From: Sorangium cellulosum So0157-2
Lineage (GTDB): Bacteria; Myxococcota_A; Polyangia; Polyangiales; Polyangiaceae
Direction of reading: 5' to 3'
NCBI RefSeq assembly: GCF_000418325.1
Contig: NC_021658.1
Coordinates: 4,947,501 to 5,011,500 of the forward strand
DNA length: 64,000 nt
Position 1 is the first letter of the stretch. Each line of letters opens with the position of its first letter. Below, in pieces: positions 26,336 to 36,817 of this stretch. Made by a program: the position numbers and the translations under genes. The notes beneath the pieces were generated by a model. It was given only the letters and a program-made list of their open reading frames with translations. It searched no databases and was not told the origin of the DNA.

Positions 26336-26708
26336 GCCATGGCTCCTCACGCGATCGGTTAAGGGACGCGGTCCTGCCCGCGAAGGCCGCTCCGGCGTAT
26401 CACGTCGGGCCGCGCGCGGCCCTGCTCGCTTCCGGTGCGCGTCGCCGCTAAAGCAGCCTGCGCGACCTGCGTCAACGGGTACAGCCCCGCGCGCCCGCCG
26501 CGGAGCACGGCCGCCGCGCAGGCGCATTCCGCGTCGCGCAGCGGCCTTCGCGCGGTGCGCGTCGCCCTTCGCAGAGCCCGCTCGCCGCCCTCTCGGCGCG
26601 CCCCGCGTCCGGGGTCGGCTCCCCGCGGATGACCGCACCGCGGCATGCGGCGAGATGCAACTCGTTGCGGAGTGATGCGCGCCGGTGTAGGAAAAGTTTT
26701 CAGGGTCT
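26336..26708. other. Divergent intergenic region, promoters expected
   Basis: 373 bp between the divergent oxoamine synthase and response regulator genes. No gene, repeat or clear promoter box was identified; the last 40 bases before 26709 are less GC-rich and include AAAAGTTTTCAGGG. Confidence 0.5.
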
Positions 26709-28070
<1,362 letters not shown>

Positions 28071-28266
28071 CGGCGGCGACCCGCCTTGCATCGGATGGCG
28101 GCGCCGCGGGCGATCTGCCGGATCCGGCCGAGTCGAAGCGCGGTATCTCTTCCGATGTCGGCGAGGAGCTCCCGCCGATCTCCGGATGGCGACATCCCCC
28201 GGGCGGGCGGCGCAACACGCCCTTGCGCCCGTCGCCTCAGGCGGCTACGCCGTCGCGCTCGCTCCT

Positions 28267-29586
28267 ATGAAGAAGAATTACGTTCTCGACGCGAACGTCC
28301 TGCTCCACGATCCCCACGCGATCTTCAAGTTCGAGGACAACGACGTCATCATCCCGATCTACGCGATCGAGGAGATCGACCAGTTCAAGCGGGAGGGCTC
28401 TGAGCGCGGGCGCAACGCGAGGACGATCGCCCGGCTGCTCGACGAGGTCCGCGGCGCCGGCACGCTCGCGACCGGCGTGCTCCTGGAGAGCGGCGGCACC
28501 CTGCGGATCGCGATCCCGGAGCGGCGGCCGGAGCTGCTCGTGGGGCTGGAGTCGGGCTCCCAGGACAACGCCATCCTGCAGACGGCGATCGACATCCGCG
28601 ACCGGCACAGGGACCGGCCGACCATCTTCGTGACCATGGACACGAACCTCCGGATCCGCGCCGACGCGCTCGGGATCCCGGCGGAGACGTACGAGAACCA
28701 GCGGGTGCACGATCCGGCCATCGAGCAGTCGGTGGTGGAGCTCGAGGTGCCCGGCGCCGAGGTCGACGCGTTCTTCCAGAACGGCTTTCTCGCCGGCGCC
28801 AACCTCGCGGATCTATTGCCGAATTCGGCGGTGCTCCTCCGCGACGCGGGGGCGCCGAGCCACACGGCGCTCGGGCGGTTCGACGCGGCGCGCGGGCAGA
28901 TCGTCGCGCTCCGCGTCGGGCGGGAGGGGGTGATGGGGGTCCGGCCGCGCAACAAGGAGCAGGCCTTCGCGCTCGACCTCCTGCTCGACGATTCCGTCCG
29001 GCTGATCACGCTCATCGGCAAGGCGGGGACGGGCAAGACGCTCCTGGCGCTCGCGGCGGCGCTCAAGCGGACGACGGAGGACAACGCCTACAGCCGGCTG
29101 CTCGTGAGCCGGCCGATCATGCCGCTCGGGCGCGATCTGGGCTTCCTTCCGGGCGACGTGGACGAGAAGCTGAACCCGTGGATGCAGCCGATCTTCGACA
29201 ACCTCGAGTTCCTGTTCTCGAACGGCGGCGCGAAGCCGGGGCGCGACGCGCGCGGCTTCGTGGAGCTCCTGGAGAGCGGGCGCATCCAGGTCGAGCCGCT
29301 GACCTACATCCGCGGGCGCAGCCTGCCGCACCAGTACCTCATCGTGGACGAGGCCCAGAACCTCACCCCGCACGAGGTGAAGACGATCATCACCCGGTGC
29401 GGCGAGGGGACCAAGATCGTGCTGACGGGCGATCCGCAGCAGATCGACAACCCGTACGTGGATCACGCGTCGAACGGCCTGCTCGTGGTGGCGGAGCGGT
29501 TCCGGCGCGAGCGCATCGCGGGGCACGTGGTGCTCGCCAAGGGCGAGCGCAGCGAGCTCGCGGAGCTCGCGGCGAACCTGCTCTGA
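28267..29586 (+). CDS. PIN domain-PhoH ATPase protein
   Basis: 439 aa. Residues 1-150 are a PIN-type RNase domain (KKNYVLDANVLLHDP, the acidic EEIDQFK segment and TMDTNLRIRADALG). Residues about 230-439 are a PhoH-like P-loop ATPase with Walker A GKAGTGKT, Walker B LIVDEAQN and the TGDPQQIDNPY motif. The combination is that of the PhoH2/YlaK group, reported as RNA-unwinding ribonucleases. ATG 28267 starts directly at the PIN domain; the 27 upstream codons in frame look spurious. Located 196 bp after the response regulator on the same strand. Confidence 0.92.
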   Translation: MKKNYVLDANVLLHDPHAIFKFEDNDVIIPIYAIEEIDQFKREGSERGRNARTIARLLDEVRGAGTLATGVLLESGGTLRIAIPERRPELLVGLESGSQDNAILQTAIDIRDRHRDRPTIFVTMDTNLRIRADALGIPAETYENQRVHDPAIEQSVVELEVPGAEVDAFFQNGFLAGANLADLLPNSAVLLRDAGAPSHTALGRFDAARGQIVALRVGREGVMGVRPRNKEQAFALDLLLDDSVRLITLIGKAGTGKTLLALAAALKRTTEDNAYSRLLVSRPIMPLGRDLGFLPGDVDEKLNPWMQPIFDNLEFLFSNGGAKPGRDARGFVELLESGRIQVEPLTYIRGRSLPHQYLIVDEAQNLTPHEVKTIITRCGEGTKIVLTGDPQQIDNPYVDHASNGLLVVAERFRRERIAGHVVLAKGERSELAELAANLL

Positions 29587-29721
29587 CGCGCGCGGCAGCG
29601 GGCGCGCGGCGCGCTCGCGGGGCGAGCAGGAGGGGAGCCAGCGGCGTGGTGGCGAGCAGGACAGGAGCAGGCGAGGCGGGGGCCAGCGAGGCGGGGGCGA
29701 GCGTGAAAGGGGCAAGAGAGC

Positions 29722-30822
29722 GTGGCGCGGCGTCCTCGGGCTAGGCCTTCGGGGCCGCCGGCCTGGGTGCCGGACGCGGATCGGCTCCTCGGCGCCGCGG
29801 CGCGGCGGATCCGCGTGGTCGGCTCGAGCACGCCGGTGAACCTCGTCGAGGAGCTCGCGCGGCTCGCCGCGGCGTGGGGCAGGGGGGGCGGGGAGGTCCC
29901 GCGGTTCGTCTATGCGCCCGCGCAGGACCACAGCGATCTCCGGATAGCGATGGACACGGCGGCCGAGCGGCTCGCGGATCTGGGGGAGCTCGGCGCGGTC
30001 TACGCCGGCCGCGCCCTCGAGCTCGCCGCGGAGGCCGCGATCTGCGAGGCCGCGGGCGGGGCGGGGTGCTGGGCCGCCGCGCGCCGCCGCTACGCCGCGC
30101 GCGACGCGTTCGACGAGCAGGCGGACGCGCTCGCCGCGGCCTGGGTCGAGCAGGGCGCGGGCGCGACCGCGGGCGACGAGGAGCGGGTGCGGAGCGACGA
30201 CGCGCGCTCGCCCCGGTCGCTCGTGTCGCGGATGCGGCGCGAGATCGGGGCGCGGCGCCTGCCGCTCCGGGTCGTGATCGCCGACATCGCGCCGCTCGCC
30301 GCGACGGGCGACGGGGTGATCCAGGTCGCGCGGGGGCGCATGCTCACGCGCGACGACGTGGAGCGCACCGTGCTGCACGAGATCGAGGGGCACGCGGCGC
30401 CGGGCGTGCGCGCCGCGGCGCTCCCGCTCGGGATCTTCGCGATCGGGACGGCGAACGGCGGCGACGACCAGGAGGGCTGGGCGCTCGCCCGCGAGCGCGC
30501 CGCGGGGTACCTGGTCGGCGCCCGCCGGATCGAGCTTGGGCTGCGCCACCTCGCCGCGCGGAGCGTCGAGCGCGGCGCCAGCTTCGTCGATACCGCGCGG
30601 CTGCTCGAGGCGCGCGGCGCGCGCTCCACCGCCGACGCCCTGCGCATCGCGGCGCGGGTCCACCGGGGCGGCGGTCTGGCGCGGGAGGTCGTCTACCTGC
30701 CGGCGCTGCTGCGGGTCGAGGCGATGCTCGTGGAGCAGCCGGCGCTCGGCGAGGTGCTCTCCTCGGGCAGGGTCTCCGTGGGCGCCGCGGCGTCGCTTGC
30801 GTCCTGGGCGCGAGTGAGCTGA
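29722..30822 (+). CDS. DUF1704 family metallopeptidase (tyrosine carboxypeptidase type)
   Basis: 366 aa from GTG 29722. HEIEGH at residues 219-224 (His219, Glu220, His224) and the downstream Glu251 in DDQEGWAL reproduce the HExxxH...QEG pattern of DUF1704, the bacterial relatives of the MATCAP tubulin tyrosine carboxypeptidases. No signal peptide, so cytoplasmic. Bacterial members have no settled function; older annotation names them flavohemoglobin expression-modulating proteins. The GTG has only a weak AGGGG 12 bases upstream. Follows the PhoH gene by 135 bp. Confidence 0.8.
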   Translation: MARRPRARPSGPPAWVPDADRLLGAAARRIRVVGSSTPVNLVEELARLAAAWGRGGGEVPRFVYAPAQDHSDLRIAMDTAAERLADLGELGAVYAGRALELAAEAAICEAAGGAGCWAAARRRYAARDAFDEQADALAAAWVEQGAGATAGDEERVRSDDARSPRSLVSRMRREIGARRLPLRVVIADIAPLAATGDGVIQVARGRMLTRDDVERTVLHEIEGHAAPGVRAAALPLGIFAIGTANGGDDQEGWALARERAAGYLVGARRIELGLRHLAARSVERGASFVDTARLLEARGARSTADALRIAARVHRGGGLAREVVYLPALLRVEAMLVEQPALGEVLSSGRVSVGAAASLASWARVS

Positions 30823-31216
30823 CAAGGGCCGCGGCGGCCCGGTCCGGCCTCGCTTGCGCCCCGGGCGCGGTCGAGCGGAAAGCCGCGGTTGCCCGGTGAT
30901 CCGTGGTTGTCCGGCTCACGCGGGAGCGTGGGAAGCCGGGAAGAAAAGTCCGATCGTCCCCTGAACTTCCTATCTTCCCGCCACACCGATCCGATGAAAT
31001 GGAGGGCGCTGCGGGTCGGGCGAGGAGCGGTGAGAAAGGGGGCTGCGTGAAGGGAAGGATCACTTCGGCCGTGCGAGCACGGCATGGAACGCGCTTGTCG
31101 TGTCCGCGGGCGAGCGCGGCGTCGCGCGCGCGGGATCGCATCCGGCGGGGCCGCGCGGCGCGCGGAGGTGGCTCCGGGGGCGCGCGGCTCGGACGGGCCA
31201 GCGGGCGGAGGGCGGC
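30823..31216. other. Intergenic region, no gene seen
   Basis: 394 bp between the DUF1704 gene and a small ORF. The central part (30940-31000) is less GC-rich and could hold a promoter; no box was convincing. Only an 18-codon ORF begins here (30993). Confidence 0.5.
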
Positions 31217-31429
31217 ATGAACTCGAAGAAGGCCATGGAACGGGAATCCAGGCGGCCGCCGAGGGGAGGCGAGGCCCCGGCGGTGGTCCTCAAGGACGAT
31301 CTCCACGTCGTGGATCTCGGCGCCGGCGTGATGCTCGACGTCTTCATCAACGTCGAGGGCCGGCTCACGACCTTCGTGAGCCTGGATGGCCAGCTGATCG
31401 CGGAGCTCCGCGTCGCGGGCCACGCGTGA
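31217..31429 (+). CDS. Small hypothetical protein, 70 aa
   Basis: From ATG 31217, with GGAGG five bases upstream. The N-terminal 25 residues are charged and Arg-rich; the rest forms likely beta strands (VVLKDDLHVVDLGAGVML, LDGQLIAELRVAG). The conservative third-position GC use and clear ribosome binding site favour a real gene. No family recognised. It ends at the convergent inverted-repeat element that separates it from recQ. Confidence 0.5.
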   Translation: MNSKKAMERESRRPPRGGEAPAVVLKDDLHVVDLGAGVMLDVFINVEGRLTTFVSLDGQLIAELRVAGHA

Positions 31430-31605
31430 AGCGCAGGCACGATCGCGGCGTGAGGCGTGGAGACGGGGCGAGAGGCGACTAGAGCGCTCTCCCCGCCTCC
31501 CGTGCGCCGGCGGATCCGGCCCGACGACGACGACGCGCGCGGGCTCGGCTTTACCGGCTAGGTCCGCCCGCCAGAAGTCCGGCCAGGGATCCGGAGAGAG
31601 AGTTC

Positions 31606-31682
31606 AACGCCAAGGCGCAAAGACGCAAAGACGCAAAAAAGATTTGTAGTTTTGCGCCTTTGCGCCTTTGCGCCTTTGCGTT
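31606..31682. repeat. Long inverted-repeat element between convergent genes
   Basis: Left arm 31606-31638 (AACGCCAAGGCGCAAAGACG and on) and right arm 31650-31682 are complementary over 33 bp with three mismatches, loop 31639-31649. Each arm is built of CGCAAAG units. The complementarity continues weakly outward: CCGCC...GCCAGGGATC near 31564-31592 pairs with GATCCCTGGCGGGAG at 31708-31722, so the whole element may span about 31564-31732. It fills the gap between the small ORF and recQ. Its A/T runs differ from the surrounding sequence. Confidence 0.85.
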
Positions 31683-31735
31683 TATTTCTCTGTCGCTCGC
31701 GAGGTAGATCCCTGGCGGGAGTTCTGACGGCGGTA

Positions 31736-33853
31736 CTAGGCGCCCGAGAACTCCCGCACCACGCGGAGGATGCCCTCGCCGTAGCTCGAGATCTTCGCCT
31801 GCCCCATGCCGCGCGCGAGCGCGAGATCGTCGAGCGACGCGGGCCGGATCCGCGCGATCTCCCGGAGCGTCCGGTCGTGCGCGATGACGTAGGCGGGCAG
31901 CGATTTCTCCTTGGCGAGCGCGGCCCTGTGGGCGCGCAGCGCCTCGAACAGCGGGACGTCCCCCTCCTCGAGCTCGACCCCGGGGTCCGCCTGCGCGGGC
32001 GAGGCGGCGACGGGCGCGGCCGGCGCGCGGTCGTGGGCCGCCGCGGAGGACGCGCGCGCGGCCGGCGCGGGGCGCGCGGCGGGCGAGGGGGACGCCGGTC
32101 GGCGCGGCGGCTTCCGGCGCGCGGCGGGGAGCGGGAGGCGCACCCGGGCGGGCACCTCGCCGCGCATCACGCGCCAGCCCGAGGGCGTGACGAGCGGGAC
32201 GGGGAACTCGCCGGTGGTGAGATCGATCCAGGCGTTGGCCAGCAGGACCCGCAGGATCGACATGGCCTCGTCGTGGCGCTTCCCCTCGAGGACGCCGAAG
32301 GTGGAGAGCCGGTCGAGCCCCATGCGGCGGACGCGCTCGTTCGACTCGCCGATGAGCATCGACGCGATCGCCTGCATCCCGGCGCCGCCCTTCGCCCGCG
32401 CGACGCCGGCGAGCGCGCGGCGCACGAGGTCGTTGTCGCGGGCGAGCGCGGCCGGGTCGCTCTCCTCCAGGGCGTCGACCTCGAGGCAGACGTCGCAGTG
32501 GCCGCACCCGCCGAGCGACTCGGCCTCGTCGCCGAAGTAGCGGAGGATGAAGTCGTGCCGGCACGTCGCGGCGTCGATGTAGCGGAGGAGCTCGCGGAAG
32601 AGCCCCCACGCGCGCGCGGCGTCGTCGGCGCTGGCCTCGGCGCCCCCCTCGCCGAGCTGGCAGAGCCGGCGGCGCAGCGCGATGTCCGCGGGCGCGAACA
32701 GGAGCAGGCCGCGGGCCGGGTCGCCGTCGCGGCCGGCGCGGCCGACCTCCTGGTAGTAGGCCTCGATCGACGACGGCGGCTGGGCGTGCACGACGAGGCG
32801 CACGTCGGGCCGGTCGATGCCCATGCCGAAGGCGTTCGTGGCGACCACCACGGAGAGGCTGCGATCGGCGAAGCCGGCCGACAGGCGCGCGCGCGACTCG
32901 GGGGCGAGGCCGGCGTGGTACGCCTCGGCGTTCCAGCCGGCGTCGCGGAGCGCCTCGGCCAGGCGCTCCGCCCCCTTGCGGGTGGCGGCGTACACGATGC
33001 CCGCGCCGCGGGGCCGCCCGGGGTCGCCGAGGGCGTCGAGGAGCGCGCGCGCCGTGAGGCGCCCGGCCTCGCGCGGGCCGTCCACCGCGGAGACCTGCAG
33101 GTGGAGGTTGGGCCGGGCGAAGCCGCGCAGGATGACCTTGGGCGGCGGCCCTTCCGGCCCGGGCTCGCCCGCGACGCCGTCGTCGTCGCCGGGCGAGCTC
33201 CGCGGCCAGCCGAGGCGCCGGATGATCTCGTCGCGCGCGTCGGGGGTCGCCGTCGCGGTGCAGGCGAGGACCCGGGGCGGGCGGAGCCGCGCGAGCGCGG
33301 CGCCGATGCGCAGGTAGTCGGGCCGGAAGTCGTGCCCCCACTGGACGATGCAGTGCGCCTCGTCGACGGCGACGAGCGAGAGCCGGCTCTCGGCGAGCGC
33401 CTCGAGGAAGCCGTCGAACGCGAGGCGCTCGGGCGCGGCGTAGACGAGCTTGTACTCGCCGCGGCGCAGGGCGGCGAGGCGGCGGCCGTTCTCCTCGCGC
33501 GGGAGGCTGGAGGCGACGAACGTCGCGGGGATGCCGCGCGCCTCGAGCGCGCGCACCTGATCTTCCATCAGGGAGATGAGCGGGCTCAGGACGAGCGTCG
33601 TGCCCGGCAAGGCGACGGCCGGGAGCTGGTAGCAGAGCGACTTGCCGCCGCCGGTCGGCGCGACGACGAGGACGCGGCCCGCGCCCCCGAGCAGGGCGTC
33701 GATCGCCTCGCGCTGCCACGGCCGGAACGACGCGATGCCGAACCGATCCGCGAGCACGGCGTCGATCGACGGGGGCGGGCCCTCGGGGGGGCGCAGCGGG
33801 GAGGGGGCGAGGCGCTCGGTCACGATCGGCGAGGGGGGCTCAGCGAAGATCAT
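31736..33853 (-). CDS. recQ: ATP-dependent DNA helicase RecQ
   Basis: 705 aa. Helicase core with Walker A APTGGGKS, DEAH box in VAVDEAHCIVQWGHDFR, the TATATPD motif III and arginine motif QEVGRAGRDGDP; a zinc-binding RQC region (CRHDFILRYFG...CGHCDVC); an Ala/Pro-rich linker of about 60 residues; and an HRDC domain at the C-terminus (AYVIAHDRTL...LARGMGQAKI). It unwinds DNA 3'-5' in recombination and fork repair. The long linker before HRDC is the only unusual feature. Confidence 0.95.
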   Translation of the reverse strand: MIFAEPPSPIVTERLAPSPLRPPEGPPPSIDAVLADRFGIASFRPWQREAIDALLGGAGRVLVVAPTGGGKSLCYQLPAVALPGTTLVLSPLISLMEDQVRALEARGIPATFVASSLPREENGRRLAALRRGEYKLVYAAPERLAFDGFLEALAESRLSLVAVDEAHCIVQWGHDFRPDYLRIGAALARLRPPRVLACTATATPDARDEIIRRLGWPRSSPGDDDGVAGEPGPEGPPPKVILRGFARPNLHLQVSAVDGPREAGRLTARALLDALGDPGRPRGAGIVYAATRKGAERLAEALRDAGWNAEAYHAGLAPESRARLSAGFADRSLSVVVATNAFGMGIDRPDVRLVVHAQPPSSIEAYYQEVGRAGRDGDPARGLLLFAPADIALRRRLCQLGEGGAEASADDAARAWGLFRELLRYIDAATCRHDFILRYFGDEAESLGGCGHCDVCLEVDALEESDPAALARDNDLVRRALAGVARAKGGAGMQAIASMLIGESNERVRRMGLDRLSTFGVLEGKRHDEAMSILRVLLANAWIDLTTGEFPVPLVTPSGWRVMRGEVPARVRLPLPAARRKPPRRPASPSPAARPAPAARASSAAAHDRAPAAPVAASPAQADPGVELEEGDVPLFEALRAHRAALAKEKSLPAYVIAHDRTLREIARIRPASLDDLALARGMGQAKISSYGEGILRVVREFSGA

Positions 33854-34013
33854 GGCGGCGGCGACGAGCGAGCGCCGTGCCCGCCGCGAGCCCTAGCACT
33901 TTCGTGGGCTTGCGTCGCGCCGGGGGTGGCGGCGCCATGGCGGCGCGCGGGTCGCCCGGGGGCCGCCGCCGGCCTCGCGCCGCCGGCGCGCGCGCGCCTG
34001 GGCGGCGCGGCGA

Positions 34014-34706
34014 TCAGGCCTGGGCCACGCCGAGGCCCTTGGCGAGCGCTTCCATGTCGTCGAAGTGGTAGACGTGGCGGCCGGGGTTCCCCTGGAGCGC
34101 GGCCGCCACCATCGCGCCGGCGACGGTCCTCGCGTCGATGGGGCGGTACCTGCGGAGGCCGCCCTTCATCGTGAACCGGAGCGTCTGCGCCGCCGCGACG
34201 CCGATCGCCTCGCCCTTCCTGACCTCGCCCCGCTCGCCGAGGAGCAGGCTCGGGCGCAGGACGTGGACCGACGCGAAGCTCGCCCCCGAGAGCTCCTGCT
34301 CCAGCTCGCCCTTCACGCGCAGGTAGAAGCTGGTCGAGCGCGGATCGGCGCCCACGGAGGAGACCAGGACGAACTGCTTCACTCCCGCCTTCTCGGCGAG
34401 CCTGGCGATGGTGATCGGGTAACGATAGTCGATCTGGTAGAAGGCCTCTTCGGAGCCGGCCTTGGCGATGGTCGTCCCGAGCGCGCAGAACACGTCGGTG
34501 ACGCCGGCGAACTCCGCGCCGTCCAGCCGATCGAAGTCGACGATGCGCTGGGAGAGCCGCGGGTCCTCGATCGGGGCCGGGCGGCGCAGCAGGGCGACGA
34601 CCCGCGCGTACGCGGGTTGCTGCACGAGGAGGCGCAAGCAGTGGCCGCCGACCAGGCCCGTTCCTCCCACGATGAGAGCTGTCTTGTCGACCGTCATGGA
34701 TTCCAT
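34014..34706 (-). CDS. NAD(P)-binding atypical SDR, TIP30/HTATIP2-like
   Basis: 230 aa. Rossmann start TALIVGGTGLVGGHCLRLL with the GGTGxVG dinucleotide loop; FVLVSSVGAD and the FYLRVKGELE segment (Tyr/Lys pair) fit atypical short-chain dehydrogenases of the TIP30 group. Substrate unknown. A second ATG at 34697 is an equally good start (MTVDK). Monocistronic; divergent partners are distant. Confidence 0.83.
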   Translation of the reverse strand: MESMTVDKTALIVGGTGLVGGHCLRLLVQQPAYARVVALLRRPAPIEDPRLSQRIVDFDRLDGAEFAGVTDVFCALGTTIAKAGSEEAFYQIDYRYPITIARLAEKAGVKQFVLVSSVGADPRSTSFYLRVKGELEQELSGASFASVHVLRPSLLLGERGEVRKGEAIGVAAAQTLRFTMKGGLRRYRPIDARTVAGAMVAAALQGNPGRHVYHFDDMEALAKGLGVAQA

Positions 34707-35085
34707 GTTCCTGCGGAATCACCTGCGGAGGGCGCCGCCGCGGGGATCCACAGCCGTACCGCGCAGCGTAACCCAAGCGGCGCGCGAACCATAGCGGCCG
34801 GCTGCGGGCGTCACGAGCGGACGGGCGGCGCAGATCCCCTACGGTTCCTTCCGCTTCCGCTCCAGGTTCCCCGGTGTGCGCGGGCTCCCCATCGCTGCGG
34901 CCGGCTCCCCGCCTTCATGCGAGCTCTCTCGGGGCAGAGATGGCCACGACCGGGACAGAACACCCAGAACAGAACACCCGGAGGAGCGCGCTGGCCTGCG
35001 CGGCGGCGGCGATCGTCGTGGCAGGAGGCCCCGAGGGGAGCGGGGCCCGTTCGCGCGGCCGGCGAGGGGCCCCGCGGCGCGCTGC
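34707..35085. other. Intergenic region, no gene seen
   Basis: 379 bp between two minus-strand genes. Contains a short direct duplication around 34965-34981 (GAACACCCAGAACAGAACAC). No convincing ORF or hairpin. Confidence 0.5.
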
Positions 35086-35604
35086 TCAGGTGACCGGCGC
35101 GGGGGCGGCCTTTGGCGCGAGCTTCGCGCGCTGGGCGTGGAAGGCCTTGATCGCCATCGGAATGAGCTGCTCTCGGTGCTTGGGCACCATGTTGTTCGGC
35201 AGCTGCTCGACGGGCCACCAGGTGCCGGTGGCCGGGACCTCGGCGAGCTTCGCCTGATGGACCCGGGAGAGCATCCAGCCGCGCGCGGCGGCCGAGAAGT
35301 AGTCGCCGACGAACGTGAAGTCGGAGATCGTCATGCCGACCCGGTGGAGCACGTGCTCGGGCTGCTCGCCGGGCGAGAGGACGCTCCCGGGGCAGCACCA
35401 CTCTCCGGGGCTCGACTCCGACGCTCCTCGCTGGGTCAGGAGGACCTCGAGCGCGCCGGAGTCCGCGTTCTTCCGGAGGCACACGGCGTCGGCGGCGAGG
35501 TTGATGGGCAGCCGGGAGATGGCGTTGATGAGCGAGCTGCCGAGAGGCTCCCTCGGATCGACGTACCCGAGCAGCCAGCCGGCCATGGATTGGATGAGCC
35601 TCAT
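35086..35604 (-). CDS. Nudix-fold protein with degenerate Nudix box
   Basis: 172 aa. A segment NLAADAVCLRKN, EVLLTQRG and GEWCCPGSVLSPGEQPEHVL resembles the start of a Nudix domain, but the REUxEE helix is degenerate (PEHVLHRVG), so hydrolase activity is doubtful. The C-terminal region (TGTWWPVEQLPNNMV) fits the end of a Nudix domain. Possibly a binding rather than catalytic member. No neighbour clues. Confidence 0.6.
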   Translation of the reverse strand: MRLIQSMAGWLLGYVDPREPLGSSLINAISRLPINLAADAVCLRKNADSGALEVLLTQRGASESSPGEWCCPGSVLSPGEQPEHVLHRVGMTISDFTFVGDYFSAAARGWMLSRVHQAKLAEVPATGTWWPVEQLPNNMVPKHREQLIPMAIKAFHAQRAKLAPKAAPAPVT

Positions 35605-36073
35605 CGCGGGACCCTCCGCGCGGGCAGGGCGTGGGGCCGCTGGCGCATCGCCGCGCGGGCCGCGCCCAGGTGAGCGCGCCCCTCCTGTTCGGGGCTGGAC
35701 GCCGTGCCAGAGCCGTTCTTCGCGCCGTCACCCGGGCGGCGCGGTGGGTTCGATGGGATCGCGGTTCGAGTTGGATCTAGCATAGAGGTTGCTGCGTTGG
35801 ATTCCTTGTGCGTTGTCGCGGGACGTTGTGTGAGCTCAGATCTTCATGTCGTTTCTCCTGAGATGTCGGACCTCTCCGACGACGTTGAGCAGCCTACAAT
35901 AGGCTTTGTTTCTTTGTCGTTTCATTCATGCAGCCCGAGCGTGAATCATCATCTGATGTCGTTGCTCGCGTGTTTCGCCGGCTCCTGACGCGGCTGTTCG
36001 GGCGTCGAGCGCCAGAGTCGCTCGTGCGCGGGCGCGTGGTTGCGCTCGACGAAACGTCGATGTCACCGCGGCG
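35605..36073. other. Intergenic region with AT-richer core
   Basis: 469 bp. Bases about 35780-35960 are markedly less GC-rich than the window and include TTGTTTCTTTGTCG runs. A 94-codon plus-strand ORF (35704-35988) covers it but has no ribosome binding site or recognisable content. It may be a promoter region for the Nudix-like gene or a small transferred segment. Confidence 0.5.
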
Positions 36074-36670
36074 TCAGCGGGGCAGTCGTCGCGTCTCTCG
36101 CGCTTGCCCGCCGCGCTCGTCCTGCTCGGTCACCTCCGCCTCGACGTCGATGACCTGGCCCGACGCCGGCCACGCCGGCCGCTCGTGGGGCGCGCCAGGG
36201 CGCTCTGCGCCGCGTCCGCCGAACGGCCCGCCGCTGAGGTCGATGACCCTCATGGTGAAGAACGCCCCGTTGCCCGCGCCGAACCCGCCGAGGCCGGCGG
36301 CGCTCGCCGCGGCCGCGCGCCGCTCGAACCGCTCGCGCACGACCGCCGCGATCCGGCGGCGCGCGGGCGGGAGCAGGAGCACGAGCCCCGCCACGTCGGT
36401 CAGCACCCCCGGCGTGATGAGCAGCGCCGCGCCGAGGAGCACGAGCAGTCCGCCGGTGAGCCCCTCGTCCGGGACGCGGCCCTCGGCCATCGCGCCCCGC
36501 CAGGAGGCGAGCACCTTGAGCCCCTCGCGCTTCGCGAGCGCCGCCCCGAGGACGGCCGTTCCGAGCGCGATCGCCACCGTCGGCCAGAAGCCGATGCGGT
36601 CGCCGATCGACAGGAGCAGCCAGAGCTCCAGGATGGGGACCGCCGTGAAGAGCAGGATGAGCTTGCCCAT
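36074..36670 (-). CDS. fxsA: FxsA family membrane protein
   Basis: 198 aa. Matches FxsA: ILELWLLLSIGDRIG in the first span, the ALAKREGLKVL loop, and LLITPGVLTDVAGLVLLLP in the C-terminal hydrophobic part, followed by Arg-rich cytoplasmic sequence. The last 70 residues are a Gly/Glu-rich tail longer than in E. coli FxsA. FxsA is an inner-membrane protein known for relieving phage T7 exclusion by F; its normal role is unclear. Divergent from kamD. Confidence 0.85.
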   Translation of the reverse strand: MGKLILLFTAVPILELWLLLSIGDRIGFWPTVAIALGTAVLGAALAKREGLKVLASWRGAMAEGRVPDEGLTGGLLVLLGAALLITPGVLTDVAGLVLLLPPARRRIAAVVRERFERRAAAASAAGLGGFGAGNGAFFTMRVIDLSGGPFGGRGAERPGAPHERPAWPASGQVIDVEAEVTEQDERGGQARETRRLPR

Positions 36671-36817
36671 GCCCCCCGTCTAGCGCCGCCCGCCGCGGGG
36701 CGCACGCTCGGGCCCGCACGCCGCCGCCGCTCGCGCCCGGCTGCTCCGCCGCGGAGCCGGCGCCGGAGTACCGGCCGCGGGGAGAGTGCGCTAAGACCGC
36801 CTGCCCCGGAGAAATCC

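Noticed and set aside
23159..26362. 1067-codon plus-strand frame opposite the GST and oxoamine synthase genes
   Set aside because: Antisense to two well-supported genes and without recognisable content.
35704..35988. 94-residue plus-strand ORF
   Set aside because: No ribosome binding site, no recognisable sequence; lies in an AT-richer intergenic stretch and is not counted as a gene.
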